A stretch of DNA of 32,104 bases from Pholiota molesta (Eukaryota; Basidiomycota; Agaricomycetes; Agaricales; Strophariaceae). Numbering within the stretch: position 1 is the first letter of the stretch; every line of letters starts with the position of its first letter. This document shows, in pieces, positions 22,742 to 31,393 of this stretch. Made by a program: the position numbers and the translations under genes. The stretch covers positions 1 to 32,104 of the forward strand of contig JACGCK010000371.1 of assembly GCA_014925825.1 (NCBI GenBank). Direction: 5' to 3'. The notes below the pieces were generated by a model that was given only the letters and a program-made list of their open reading frames with translations, was not told the origin of the DNA and made no database searches.

Positions 22742-23464
22742 ATGGCCGACTTGCCAATTACTCTGGCAGAATGCACTGTAAATTCTGAAGCGGAAGCACC
22801 TGGATGTACTTGTGGCTTGTGCACGGATCAGTGGCTTTCCCCGCGCATGACATTCCGGCTTCAATGTGCGTTTTCTGATACCAAATCTACAAACGTTAAC
22901 GACGATTGACGACTATATACAGCTGAATCAGAGATGACCGCAGATGGCATGGGGATGGACGTGGATTACTTTGAAGCAGGCAAACCACTCTCCGCCGAGG
23001 AGATCCCTTTCACGAACGCCGAATATCTTCCGCTGGCGTTACGCGTCCAGATAGACAAATCATTCTACCAAGGCTATCGATCCTTATTCTTAGTTGTAGC
23101 GCATATTCTCAAGGACTCTGCCAACGGGATGCCTACCCCGGCGCCCGTTCTCGCACAAGGCCTCGGAGGTGATGCCCGGAATGTCAACTTCTACATCAAT
23201 AAAGGCGGTCGCGTAGAATATGCGCTCGATGCGATTATTCATGCGGCGAAGGAGCAATCAGTGCTTGGCGATGGCTCATTTGACAAATTATGGGACAATC
23301 CGGATGATACTCGCGATGGCGGGATGGTGAACATGCCCAAGTGCGCGAACGATCTGGCATTCTCGCTTGTCAGAAAAATGTTGGGACTCGACCCTACGTT
23401 CGCAAGCGGGCCTTATCATGATGAGGGACTTGATGCTGATATGTATGATGACGAAGACTTTTGA
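22742..23464 (+). CDS. Array copy A: internally deleted, C-terminal domain form
   Basis: Exons 22742-22865 and 22923-23464 (57-nt GT-AG intron) give 221 aa. Residues 1-13 (MADLPITLAECTV) are the family N-terminus. After a few residues (NSEAEAP) the protein jumps straight to GCTCGLCTDQWLSPRM, the segment that lies near residue 368 in copy B. The GNAT and ankyrin parts are therefore missing, but frame and splice phase are intact. The C-terminal domain is complete: DKSFYQGYRSLFLVVAHIL, NVNFYINKGGRVEYALDAII, KEQSVLGDG, CANDLAFSLVRKMLGLDP, and an acidic tail ending DMYDDEDF. The intron is in the same place as the last intron of B. It may be a working short protein or a pseudogene that kept its frame by chance. 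I know of no assigned function for this C-terminal domain. Confidence 0.75.
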
Positions 23465-23953
23465 AAGGTTTTTCAAGAATAACTCTCCCAATGTTTGACA
23501 GCTGACGCCGCTTTGCTCTGTCTTCAGTTTCTGCGGCCCTTGATGTATACCGCTGGCCTCCGATCGTCAAAAGGCCAACTGAACGAACTCAGATGTAGGA
23601 TCAGACTTGGGTCAGATAATCAAAATGTCAACAAAATGTTGGAAAATTGGCTTCGAAGAACGTAACAAAGAGTCTGAGTTTTGGTTTGATTCGATAGTGT
23701 ATGTGTAATTCCATTATTAGGACTTGCAGCCGTCATGGTGTCTCATGAAAGTAGTTTGAACGCTGTGAAGTGGACAAAGTATGTTTTAAAAGTCATCGGC
23801 GCTAATCATGATCAAGCGCTAATTGCGATCATCTCAAGCAACTCGATGACGTAATACGTTCGTTACCATAAAAGAGACATGAAATGAAACTTCCATTTGT
23901 CGACTTGTCACCTGCATCAGCGATACTCATTGCATAACCCTGCAGAACAAATT
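23465..23953. other. Intergenic spacer A-B
   Basis: The first part matches the 3' flank of copy B (the GACAGCTGACGCC and AACTCAGATGTAGGATCAG regions). The second part holds the upstream block shared with copies C and D. Confidence 0.6.
23793..23862 (+). promoter_or_regulatory. Shared upstream block with TGACGTAA site, copy B
   Basis: TCGGCGCTAAT at 23796, AGCGCT eight bases after it, and ACTCGATGACGTAATACG around 23841-23858 recur almost unchanged before copy C; the first two elements also recur before D. TGACGTAA (23847-23854) is a typical ATF/CRE bZIP site. It lies 107 bp before the ATG of B. Conservation could reflect selection or merely recent duplication. Confidence 0.45.
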
Positions 23954-25806
23954 ATGGCCAAGCTACCGTTTAATCTGGCTGAATGCACTGTGAAATTTGA
24001 TTTAGAGGCACACCACAACTACCCCAATCGTTTGCACTATCTCAATGCGGTCGCACAACATCCAAAGCTCGGCGAGCTCGCAACGATGCGTTGCCTCCTT
24101 GTGGATTGTCGATACGTTTTCAAGACTCACCGCGACTTCTTGAAGATAATGGAAGAGGAGAGCCATGAGATGATGGAGTTCTCTACAACGCTGTTTGACG
24201 CGCACAGCAACATTCGCCCTTGGCTCGTAGATGTCGGATACAGAAGGGGCTCAGGATGTTGGGGCGCGGAGTTGAGCACAGGGGGAATGGTATATATCGA
24301 GAATTTGACTGTCAAAGAGTCGGCGAGTCTTTCCTTTGCTGTGTTTTCCGTATACTGTCTAATGGGGGTGTGAACCAGCTTCGCAAACGGGGTGTCGGGT
24401 CATTAATTCTGCAGGAACTTTTCGAGTCATCGTTTGTACTCACCTTACTTGAAAAAGCAAACGTTTTTTGCCGGCCCATGCCTCCCAGGAACGAGATGGA
24501 TGCTAGCAATTGGGATGCGAAGGTCGAACGAGTGAACAAATTCTTCCGTATTGTGAGTGCCAATGCCACACAACGATTTCTCAATGTCAACGACATTTAC
24601 AGAATGGCTTCCGACGCATCGGACGTACCTCATTCTTTGGCTACTCTCCCCATCCCAATCATCCCTCGCGCAGGCTACCAATAATAAACGACCCAAAACG
24701 ACTGGGAAACCAGTTTACAGGCGCGCTTGATGTCAGTCCCGAGCAGATGCAGCACGATTATCCACTCCACTCCGCCATCGCGAACAATAACACTGCCAGG
24801 ATCGCAGCTGTCCTCGCTTCCGCGCATGCGTCGGACCCAGCAAAAATCCGTCAGCCAGACAGTATGGGCTTTACGCCACTCCACGTAGCTGCTAGCTTGC
24901 CGAATCTTTTCGCAGTGCGCGCCCTGCTCAGACTTTGCGCAGCAGGTGATTTGCATAACGCGTCGAATAAGGAACATCTGACTCCGCTGGACAGATTGCA
25001 GGACACAATGCGTCGGATCCGAGATTTCGCGGAAACTACACTGGGAGTATGGGACGGATATCCGCGGGAGGCTCTCGTGTGCGAATACCTTCTGAGGAAG
25101 GCGCTTCGAGTGCCGCCCATTCTGGAGTCGGAGGAAGAGTATATTGTCAAGCGCCGGTTCGGATGTACCTGTGGCTCATGCACCGATCAATGGCTTTCCC
25201 CACGCATGAGGCGCTGTCTTAAAGGTGTGTCCTTTCTTCAATAGATCTGCTCATTGTATTTGAAGATTGTGTATAGTTACAGCGGAGGTGGACCATGACA
25301 TCATATGGACGGAATTGGATAACCACAACTCCAACGAGCCGCTCTCATTGCCGTATACAGATTATTTTCCGATACCTTTGCGTACGAACATGGAAAAGGC
25401 ATTCTTCCAAGGTTACTGTTCCCTTTTTTCTGCCTTCGCGACCATCCTCGATGACTCTGACTACGGAAACCCCACTGCGACGCGTGTTCTTGCACAAGCC
25501 CTCCACGATGACCGCCATGTCAACTTCTACATCAATGAAGGCGGCCGCGTAGACTATGCGCTCGATGCAATTATTGATTGTGCGAAGGACCAATCAGTGC
25601 TTGGTGATGGCGAGTTTGAAGCTATATATGACGATATAAAGCAGGTCGGCTATACCGGGGTCGTGAATATGCCCAGGTGCGCGAATGATCTGGCATTCAT
25701 GCTGGTCAGACAAAAGATGAGAATGGACCCAAGGGTTGCGAGGGGACCTTATTATGATGAAGATGTCGAAATGCATGGTGAGGACGAGGATGATGAGGAC
25801 TATTGA
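23954..25806 (+). CDS. Array copy B: full-length GNAT-ankyrin protein
   Basis: Exons 23954-24322, 24379-24552, 24603-25224 and 25283-25806 join in frame to 562 aa. The first half has a GNAT acetyltransferase-like layout: WGAELSTGGMVYIENLTVKE (strands 4-5), then LRKRGVGSLILQEL (about 124-137), fitting the acetyl-CoA loop R/Q-x-x-G-x-G/A, and NGFRRIGRTSFFGY at the end of the fold. Ankyrin-like repeats follow (about 233-311: DYPLHSAIANNN, GFTPLHVAAS, HNASNKEHLTPLDRLQD). Then come GCTCGSCTDQWLSPRM (Cys 369, 371, 374) and a C-terminal domain (VNFYINEGGRVDYALDAII, CANDLAFMLVRQKM) with an acidic tail. Intron 1 starts with GC (TCG|GCGAGT) where copy C has GT. Similar architectures occur as uncharacterised 'ankyrin repeat' proteins in Agaricomycetes, from my memory of the family. 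Substrate and role are unknown. Confidence 0.85.
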
Positions 25807-26582
25807 CAGGCTTGTCGATTATTGACAACTGACGCCATCCGTATTTTGCGTCGCCTTGGCTCTTCGGCTTATTTAGTGATCATGTGTACTCTACAATACA
25901 CTCTGCCCCGTCGAAAGGCTACATGAAATAAGTATCATGAAGCTCAGATTTAGGATCAGGTAGTAATCAAACTAAGTACTCGCGACTTCATTGAAAAAAA
26001 GGGGTCTTAGCTTTAGTTTGGTGTCAGTGTAAGCATATAACGATACGGATGTTAAGCAACAGAATTCAGGGAGATTATTTCGAAAGCCAAGGAGCATACC
26101 AATGTGCTCGTATCATGTAAATTGCGCGATTTTGCAATTCTCGGCGCTAATTTCCATTGCCAGCGCTTATGTTCCAAACTCAATGACGTAATACATTTGT
26201 CACGATGTATACGTAGTGACACTTGTCACTTCAGTGACAACTTGAATTGTCAACGGTTGCGTCGCTCTGCGTCGGTCGTCCAAGTCGCAGCGTCGAGCGT
26301 GCTAGTGGCCTTCTGTCTTCTATCCCTCACAGATACCTCATCATGGCGGCACGTAAAGCTTACAGGTGCGTGAGATCCAGAATAACTAAACCAAGTGTAC
26401 GATGGGACTGATTTATGTCTAGGACACCTCGCATGCGATGTTTCTAATGTGGCCAGACATGCGCCAGACAAAATTGAAACAAAGGAAAAGTTCACCTTGG
26501 TGGCGACGTTCGTGTGGCTTTGCGACTCACAGCTGTACCACCACCAAGCTTACCTACAGACAGCCACCCCCTAGCCTAAATC
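25807..26582. other. Intergenic spacer B-C
   Basis: Begins with the 3' flank shared with copy A, then the upstream block (26139-26200). About 390 bp after the TGACGTAA site are needed to reach the ATG of C, against 107 bp before B, so some 290 bp may have been gained here. That extra DNA contains short SNNNGTGACA-like repeats near 26215-26240 but no gene I can support. Confidence 0.5.
26139..26200 (+). promoter_or_regulatory. Shared upstream block with TGACGTAA site, copy C
   Basis: TCGGCGCTAAT at 26141, AGCGCT ten bases after it, and CTCAATGACGTAATACAT; the bZIP-like TGACGTAA is at 26184-26191, 399 bp before the ATG of C. Confidence 0.4.
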
Positions 26583-27790
26583 ATGGCCGACTCCGCATTG
26601 AATCTCGCAGATTGCACTGCGACTTTCAAGCCAGGGAAGAACCACGACTACCCGAAACGTTTGCGCTATCTCAATGGCGTCGCACGGCACCCGATACTCG
26701 GCGAGCTTGCCACAATGCAGTGCATCATGGTCGAACGTCGAGACTTTTACAAAACACACGGGGACTTCCTGCAGATGATGGACTGCGAGAGCGACGAGCT
26801 GCTGCAATTCGCCAAAGCACTCTTCGACGCTAACAGCAACGTGCGCCCGTGGCTCATAGATGGCGGGTACAGGAGTGGCGCGGGGCGTTGGGGCGCGGAG
26901 CTGAGCTCAGGGGATATCTTATACATCCTGGATTTGACGGTGAAAGAACAGGTGAAGCTATTTCTTTGCTCGTTTTCTTGTACAGTGTCTGACGGGGCTG
27001 CGAACCAGGTCCGTGGACGCGGTGTTGGATCGTGGCTTCTCGAGCAACTTCTACAATCTCGTTTCGTACACGCTTTACGAGGAAAGGCGCACATATTTTG
27101 CTGGCCCATGCCGCCCTGGAACAGGGCTGATGCCGACAGCAGGTCGCCTGAAAAGGTGGGTCAGGTCAATAGGTTTTTCCGTAACGTGAGTGTTCATGGC
27201 AAACAAACATTTCTAATTTCTAATGAAAACGATATTAGAATGGCTTCAGACGCATTGGACGTACCTCGTTCTTTGGGTACGCTCTTGACCCAAATCACCG
27301 CGCGCACCGACTTCCTATCGAAGACGACCCCGGATTACTGGGAGACGAATTTCCGAATATGTCAGCTGATATCGATCCCGAGAAGGACTTCCCATTGCAC
27401 TTCGCCATCGCAAACGTCAAGACTGCTGAGATATCTGCGATCCTCACCGTTGTCCATGCGCTGAATCCAGCAAAAATCCATCAGCCCGATTTTATGGGTT
27501 TCACTCCACTGTTCGTCGCTGCTGGCTCCCAAAACTTGACTGCGTTGCGTACCCTGCTCAGCCTCGGGGTGGCAGGAGATCTGCGGAACGCATCGAATAA
27601 GGACCACATGACCCCGCTGGAAAAACTGCAGGATACGATGCGCGACACCCGAGAGTTCGTGGAGACCATGGGATTGTCGGATGGGTATGCTCCAGACGAG
27701 CTAGCATGCGAGTACCTCTTGAAAGAGGCTTTGGGAATGCCACTCATGGCAGAGTCAGAGGGGGAGTATATCATTAAGCACCGGTCCTGA
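26583..27790 (+). CDS. Array copy C: GNAT-ankyrin protein lacking the C-terminal domain
   Basis: Exons 26583-26951, 27009-27185 and 27239-27790 give 365 aa; exon 1 is exactly as long as in copy B (369 nt) and the introns sit at the same places, here all GT-AG. The GNAT part is well kept: WGAELSSGDILYILDLTVKE, VRGRGVGSWLLEQLLQS (acetyl-CoA loop at about 124-131), and NGFRRIGRTSFFGY. The ankyrin part has DFPLHFAIANVK, GFTPLFVAAGSQNLTALRTL and NASNKDHMTPLEKLQD. The frame then stops at EGEYIIKHRS, exactly where copy B continues with RRFGCTCGSC. The DNA after the stop no longer resembles B, so the CxCxxC segment and C-terminal domain are lost. It still could make a stable GNAT-ankyrin protein. Its structure is the reverse of copy A, which keeps only the part missing here. 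Confidence 0.8.
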
Positions 27791-28145
27791 CTCCTCGGTG
27801 TAAACGGTACCATCACGCACCCAATCGGCAATAGGACCGTTATATTTCTTGGACAAGATATGTTTGTTAGCGGCCTAGTTTTAAATTGGCACATTTTTCG
27901 AACTCATCGGCGCTAATTGCGATCAGCGCTCATTTCTAGGGCGCCTCGCACTGGCATCAGTGGCATGTGATGTAACATGTTACGCTTGTTTCTTTTTTTT
28001 TTTAGGAAATAAGCCTAGACAAAATTGACTCGGAAACAAAGAAAACTTGTTAACGACTTTCAGTACACATTCCACTTTTCGTGGCTCTTCGACGCTCCCC
28101 TTTACGACCACTTTCAGTCTCAGACGACCACGCCTCCTACAAATC
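27791..28145. other. Intergenic spacer C-D
   Basis: Contains a T-rich run at about 27988-28002 and part of the upstream block. It starts with DNA unrelated to the end of copy B. Confidence 0.5.
27903..27932 (+). promoter_or_regulatory. Partial shared upstream block, copy D
   Basis: TCGGCGCTAAT at 27907 with AGCGCT seven bases after it. The TGACGTAA site seen before B and C is not found here. Confidence 0.35.
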
Positions 28146-28289
28146 ATGACCGAGTCCTCAATCGAGTTGAACTTTGCAGATTGCACTGCAGTTTTCAAGC
28201 CAGGGAAGAACTATGATTATCCCAAACGTTTGCGCTATCTTAATGGCATCGCAAAGCACCCGAAACTCGGCAAGCTTGCCACAATTTGA
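28146..28289 (+). pseudogene. Array copy D: N-terminal stub of the GNAT-ankyrin gene
   Basis: A 47-codon frame starting MTESSIELNFADCTAVFKPG and continuing NYDYPKRLRYLNGIAKHPKL, very close to residues 1-46 of copy C, then a stop at TTTGAG where C reads ATGCAG. About 30 more bases can still be aligned to C with indels before the similarity ends. No GNAT core, ankyrin or Cys segment remains. The start context (CAAATCATG) is like those of A and C. Confidence 0.8.
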
Positions 28290-28877
28290 GTACACAATAG
28301 AAGAACTTCGCTGCATAATCGAGATATCACAGTAGGGAAAAATCTGGTCTCCCATACTACTTAGTGGTATGGGGAACGGTAGGCATTGGCAGCCCGCTGC
28401 CTGTCAGTACTCCGTCATATTTGGCGTTACTTAGAGCAAATTCCCGAGGTGTCCGACAGTCGACTCTAAGTAAAAACGACTACAAGCAATTCCTCCGACC
28501 AACACAAAGAACTTTATGCAAAAAAACCTTTGGAGGTATGTTTTGCATGAGAGTAAGTAAGTTCTTCCTGCGTATCAACTGCGTATAACTCATCCGATCC
28601 AGGCGCGTAATTTGAGCGTGACATCGCGTGACATGTCGCGTCGCAAGACGAGGCCGGCTAGTACCGGTCTAAGTCGAATCAGTCGATCGAAAATCCCAGT
28701 CGCGTTTTCTGAGCAACGTCGACTGAATCTTGTGACAGCACAGGTCGAGGGAATTCGAAAATGTTCCCATTGCCAACGTTCTGTTGTTTAGGGTTTCTTC
28801 CATTTGAACCACTACGGCGCTGCCTCATTGACCACGAGTCCTAGTCCACGACGAGCTTCAGGAAGTCTCAAGAAACC
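28290..28877. other. Spacer D-E with inverted repeats
   Basis: Unlike the other spacers, it shows no part of the shared upstream block. It holds three closely spaced inverted repeats (28351-28473) and, near 28617-28645, repeated CGTGACAT-like and GTCGCGTC elements. No gene is seen. Confidence 0.5.
28351..28473. repeat. Three consecutive inverted repeats
   Basis: CCCATAC/GTATGGG at 28351-28357 and 28367-28373; GGCAG/CTGCC at 28388-28392 and 28397-28401; and TTACTTAGAG/CTCTAAGTAA, ten perfect pairs, at 28427-28436 and 28464-28473. They sit just after the point where copy D loses similarity, so they may belong to an inserted element. Confidence 0.55.
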
Positions 28878-29165
28878 ATGGCTACTTTACCTCTTAACCT
28901 CGATGAATGCACTGTGAAAATCACACAGAAGGCCCACTACGAATACCCAACTCGAATGAGCTCCCTGGACGTGGTTGCACGACACCCACAGCTTGGTGAA
29001 CTCGCCAAAATGCGTTGCACAATCGTCCGCCGTCGATCTCTATTCAGGACCCACGGCGACTTCTTGCGGATGATGGATGAGGAGAGCGATGAGCTGATGC
29101 AGTTTTCCAAGAAATTGTTTGACGCACACAGCAACGTTGGTGGCATTTCAACTTGTCAGGTCTAA
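28878..29165 (+). pseudogene. Array copy E: N-terminal fragment of the GNAT-ankyrin gene
   Basis: A 95-codon frame: MATLPLNLDECTVKITQKAH, then RHPQLGELAKMRC, RTHGDFLRMMDEESDELMQF and KLFDAHSNV, matching residues 1 to about 87 of copies B and C. After HSNV the sequence is unrelated and stops eight codons later. The point of loss differs from D. It ends before the acetyl-CoA loop, so it cannot be an acetyltransferase. Because the frame is uninterrupted, it might still be translated as a small protein. Confidence 0.75.
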
Positions 29166-29273
29166 GCTCGGGCTTGAACCGATTATGTATGCTGGGTGCC
29201 ATGATGGTTGATTTGTTTTCCAAGGAATGATTTAGGAATGACTTTGCGACCTGCTATTTGTTCTGTAACCTGT

Positions 29274-29717
29274 TTACTGATTCTGAGGTGAAGTGGTTAA
29301 AAACGTACTAGACAACGTAGACATTGAAACCCCGGGGAAGAATGGAGCTATATGTGCGATAAGATGCTGTATGTCGCAATTTCCTGCACTCATCCAACAG
29401 CGATATCGACGGTGTGGTTGAACTCGAGTCGAATCGAATGATCGGTCGCGAAATTTGAACGTGTAGATGCCGGCCAGATCTAACCTTAGGACTTGGAAGA
29501 GTGATGTCGACGAAGTAGCTACCGTGGTGGTCAAAGCATAGAGGACGTATAGGCATGAGTTGAAGACGTGCGCTCGAAGGACCATCAGCGCCTGATTGAG
29601 CGCGAATTCTGCCAGAGGCGCTGGTGGTAGGTCCTTCAAGTTCTGGTGCTCATACGAAAGGATCCGGTTCTTTGACTTGTACTCACAGCGTGCCCCTCGA
29701 TGCCTTCGGGACATGAC
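29274..29717 (-). CDS. Partial gene or relic, unrecognised protein
   Basis: The convincing part is one minus-strand exon, 29642-29274, with LAEFALNQALMVLRAHVF, LRLDLAGIYTFKFRDRSF and STRVQPHRRYRCWMSAGNCD. It has a folded-protein composition, then PFFPGV and a stop about 21 codons later. A GTGAGT donor at 29686 and a CACCAG acceptor at 29644-29643 suggest a 44-nt intron; a small exon at about 29717-29687 would join in frame. No start codon can be placed. Upstream exons would collide with the seven-TM gene on the other strand. It vaguely recalls uncharacterised agaricomycete proteins, but I cannot name a family. It may be a truncated relic. Confidence 0.3.
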   Translation of the reverse strand, partial: VMSRRHRGARCEYKSKNRILSYEHQNLKDLPPAPLAEFALNQALMVLRAHVFNSCLYVLYALTTTVATSSTSLFQVLRLDLAGIYTFKFRDRSFDSTRVQPHRRYRCWMSAGNCDIQHLIAHIAPFFPGVSMSTLSSTFLTTSPQNQ

Positions 29718-29882
29718 TAAGTACCTGGCATGAAGTTGTCGAGAGATCGTCGATCGAGCGCCTATCCTGCATTTTGTCATCCGCTGTCTAGCTCGAGAAT
29801 TGAGATGGCTATTCGCTTTAATACTGCGTTCGTTCTTGCAGGTCGTCTCTATTCTGTTTATTTCTATCCATCCACTACTAGT

Positions 29883-31074
29883 ATGTCCAGCCATGAGGTC
29901 TCGTGGCAAATCACTTGCCCGCCTTTGAATTCAAGCTGCACCCCCCAGCTGCCTATTAGACAATATATGCTATACGCCACCCTGATCTCTACAATTGCCT
30001 GGTGCTATGTGATTTCCCTCGCTAATAGTGCATTTCAGGCCAAATTCAAGGAGAGAGACCCGCATTCTTCGAAGCTACGGCGGTTTCTACTGTGCTACGT
30101 TGTGCTGATGGCAGCGGTCAGCACCGCGGCGCTCGTAGAAGACGTTGTGTTCGTTCACAAACTGCTGTTTTCGTCGACTTTGGTGGAAATTTCTCGTGGA
30201 CCCTTCGTTGTCACCCCGCAATCTATTCCACTTCCTCTTGTCATTTTTGGGGCCGACGGTCTTATGGTGAGGCAGAGTGTTCAGTGATCATATGTTTTCA
30301 CCTACTTAATTTGAATAGGTTTGGCGTTGCTGGGTCCTATATCAAGGCATTCGGCGCCCTCTGAATCTCTTTATAGCTCTTTTTTAGCTTTCATTTTGAT
30401 GTCGTCACTTGGTACATTTCCGACTCGCGTGGTAGTGAGCTATAACTCATTTCATCTTTATTATTAGGTGTGACCGTTTATTATGCTTATAGGCTCGCGA
30501 GTCCAGACATAGCCGCTGTAAATCAGCCGCTGATCACTTTGACGATGGTGATCAACTTCATCCTGTCTATGATGATCGTCGGCCGCCTCCTTGTGCACGA
30601 GCGCGACATGCGGGCTACCTTAGGTGTAGGTGTGCGCAGCGGGCCGTCGCCGTTCAAAAAGGCCATCTCTATCTGTGTGGAATCCTGCGCCATGATTGTC
30701 TGGTGCGGCGCAGTGACACCGCCATGGCGAAGTCGGGGAACCGAGCGGCTGCTATGATGGCGACGGTGCCGTTCGCCCTTCTGACGCATATCTGTGTGAG
30801 TGGCTCCAGATTTCTGAGTGCCGATCACGACGTGAACTGAATGCTACTGCTACTTGCGGTGCTGTTTCGCCAGGTTATCTCCCCTCTTCTCCTCATTGTT
30901 CGTGTAGCCAACGGCCGTGCTCATCCCGCAACGGCCCCGTCCTCGTTATCGTCGATAGAAGTCCATGAAGGACGCATCGCCGACACCGGAGGCCGTTACG
31001 CCATTCGATTCTTCCATCCCACATCGACTGCTGCAACAGGAAAATCTGTAGAAAATATTTATGTACCTAAATAG
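29883..31074 (+). pseudogene. Broken orphan seven-TM membrane protein gene
   Basis: Hydrophobic segments and loop motifs fit the large family of uncharacterised agaricomycete seven-TM proteins. Exon 29883-30266: MSSHEVSWQITC..., TM at QYMLYATLISTIAWCYVISL, TM around LLCYVVLMAAVSTAAL, then IFGADGLM, which splices (30267-30318) to VWRCWVLYQG. The frame then hits TAG at 30385-30387 after a run of six T. One extra T would give a TM helix (AFILMSSLGTFP); a 43-nt intron from 30334 would also avoid the stop but remove that helix. Next parts: VTVYYAYRLASPD, TMVINFILSMMIVGRLL, FKKAISICVESCAMIV. A second break near 30690-30712 shifts to AKSGNRAAAMMATVPFALLT, which splices (30796-30873) to VISPLLLIVRVANGRAH. 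With at least one certain frame break it is a pseudogene or a poorly read locus. The start is uncertain; an in-frame ATG lies at 29805. Confidence 0.65.
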
Positions 31075-31393
31075 CACGCATGGTCCCCATGACGGTTAAT
31101 TTGTTATTGCTTGCAGCCTACTATAAATTCTGTCTATCCAACGTTTGCGGTGGAGCAGTCTGGCTTTTTCAGTTGATTCGTATTGAGGGACTGTGTCTTC
31201 CCCTCGAGCTGTTCCAGTCTAAATAGACCCCACTTTCAACTTTTAGCGCCCATCTTAGCCGTCTTCTCGAACCAGGGAAAATTAGGAATGTATGCTTCTC
31301 AAATCCACATTTTACTACCCGTCCAATCATCAACTACCCCTCTCTCTGCCTTTCTTATGAAGATCCTTTCGAAGTTTGGCCACCAATAATTGA
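31075..31393. other. Convergent intergenic region
   Basis: Lies between the 3' ends of the seven-TM gene and the secreted-protein gene. Only short frames, no feature recognised. Confidence 0.45.

Larger units (their letters stand above)
22742..29165 (+). repeat. Tandem array of five GNAT-ankyrin gene copies (A-E)
   Basis: Five same-strand copies start at 22742, 23954, 26583, 28146 and 28878. All begin with a related N-terminus (ECTV or DCTA/DCTAVF within the first 15-17 residues). They end at different points: A internally deleted, B full length, C without its C-terminal third, D and E short stubs. Non-coding DNA was copied too. Downstream of A and of B the flanks match around CTCAGATNTAGGATCAG (about 23590 and 25945), and an upstream block recurs before B, C and D. 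Separate tandem duplication followed by independent deletion or mutation explains this best. Confidence 0.85.

Noticed and set aside
26343..26467. MAARKAYR plus a spliced RMRCF-stop-CGQ segment, like a zinc-knuckle start
   Set aside because: There is a stop inside the putative knuckle, the Gly-His pair is missing and the match is too short; probably chance.
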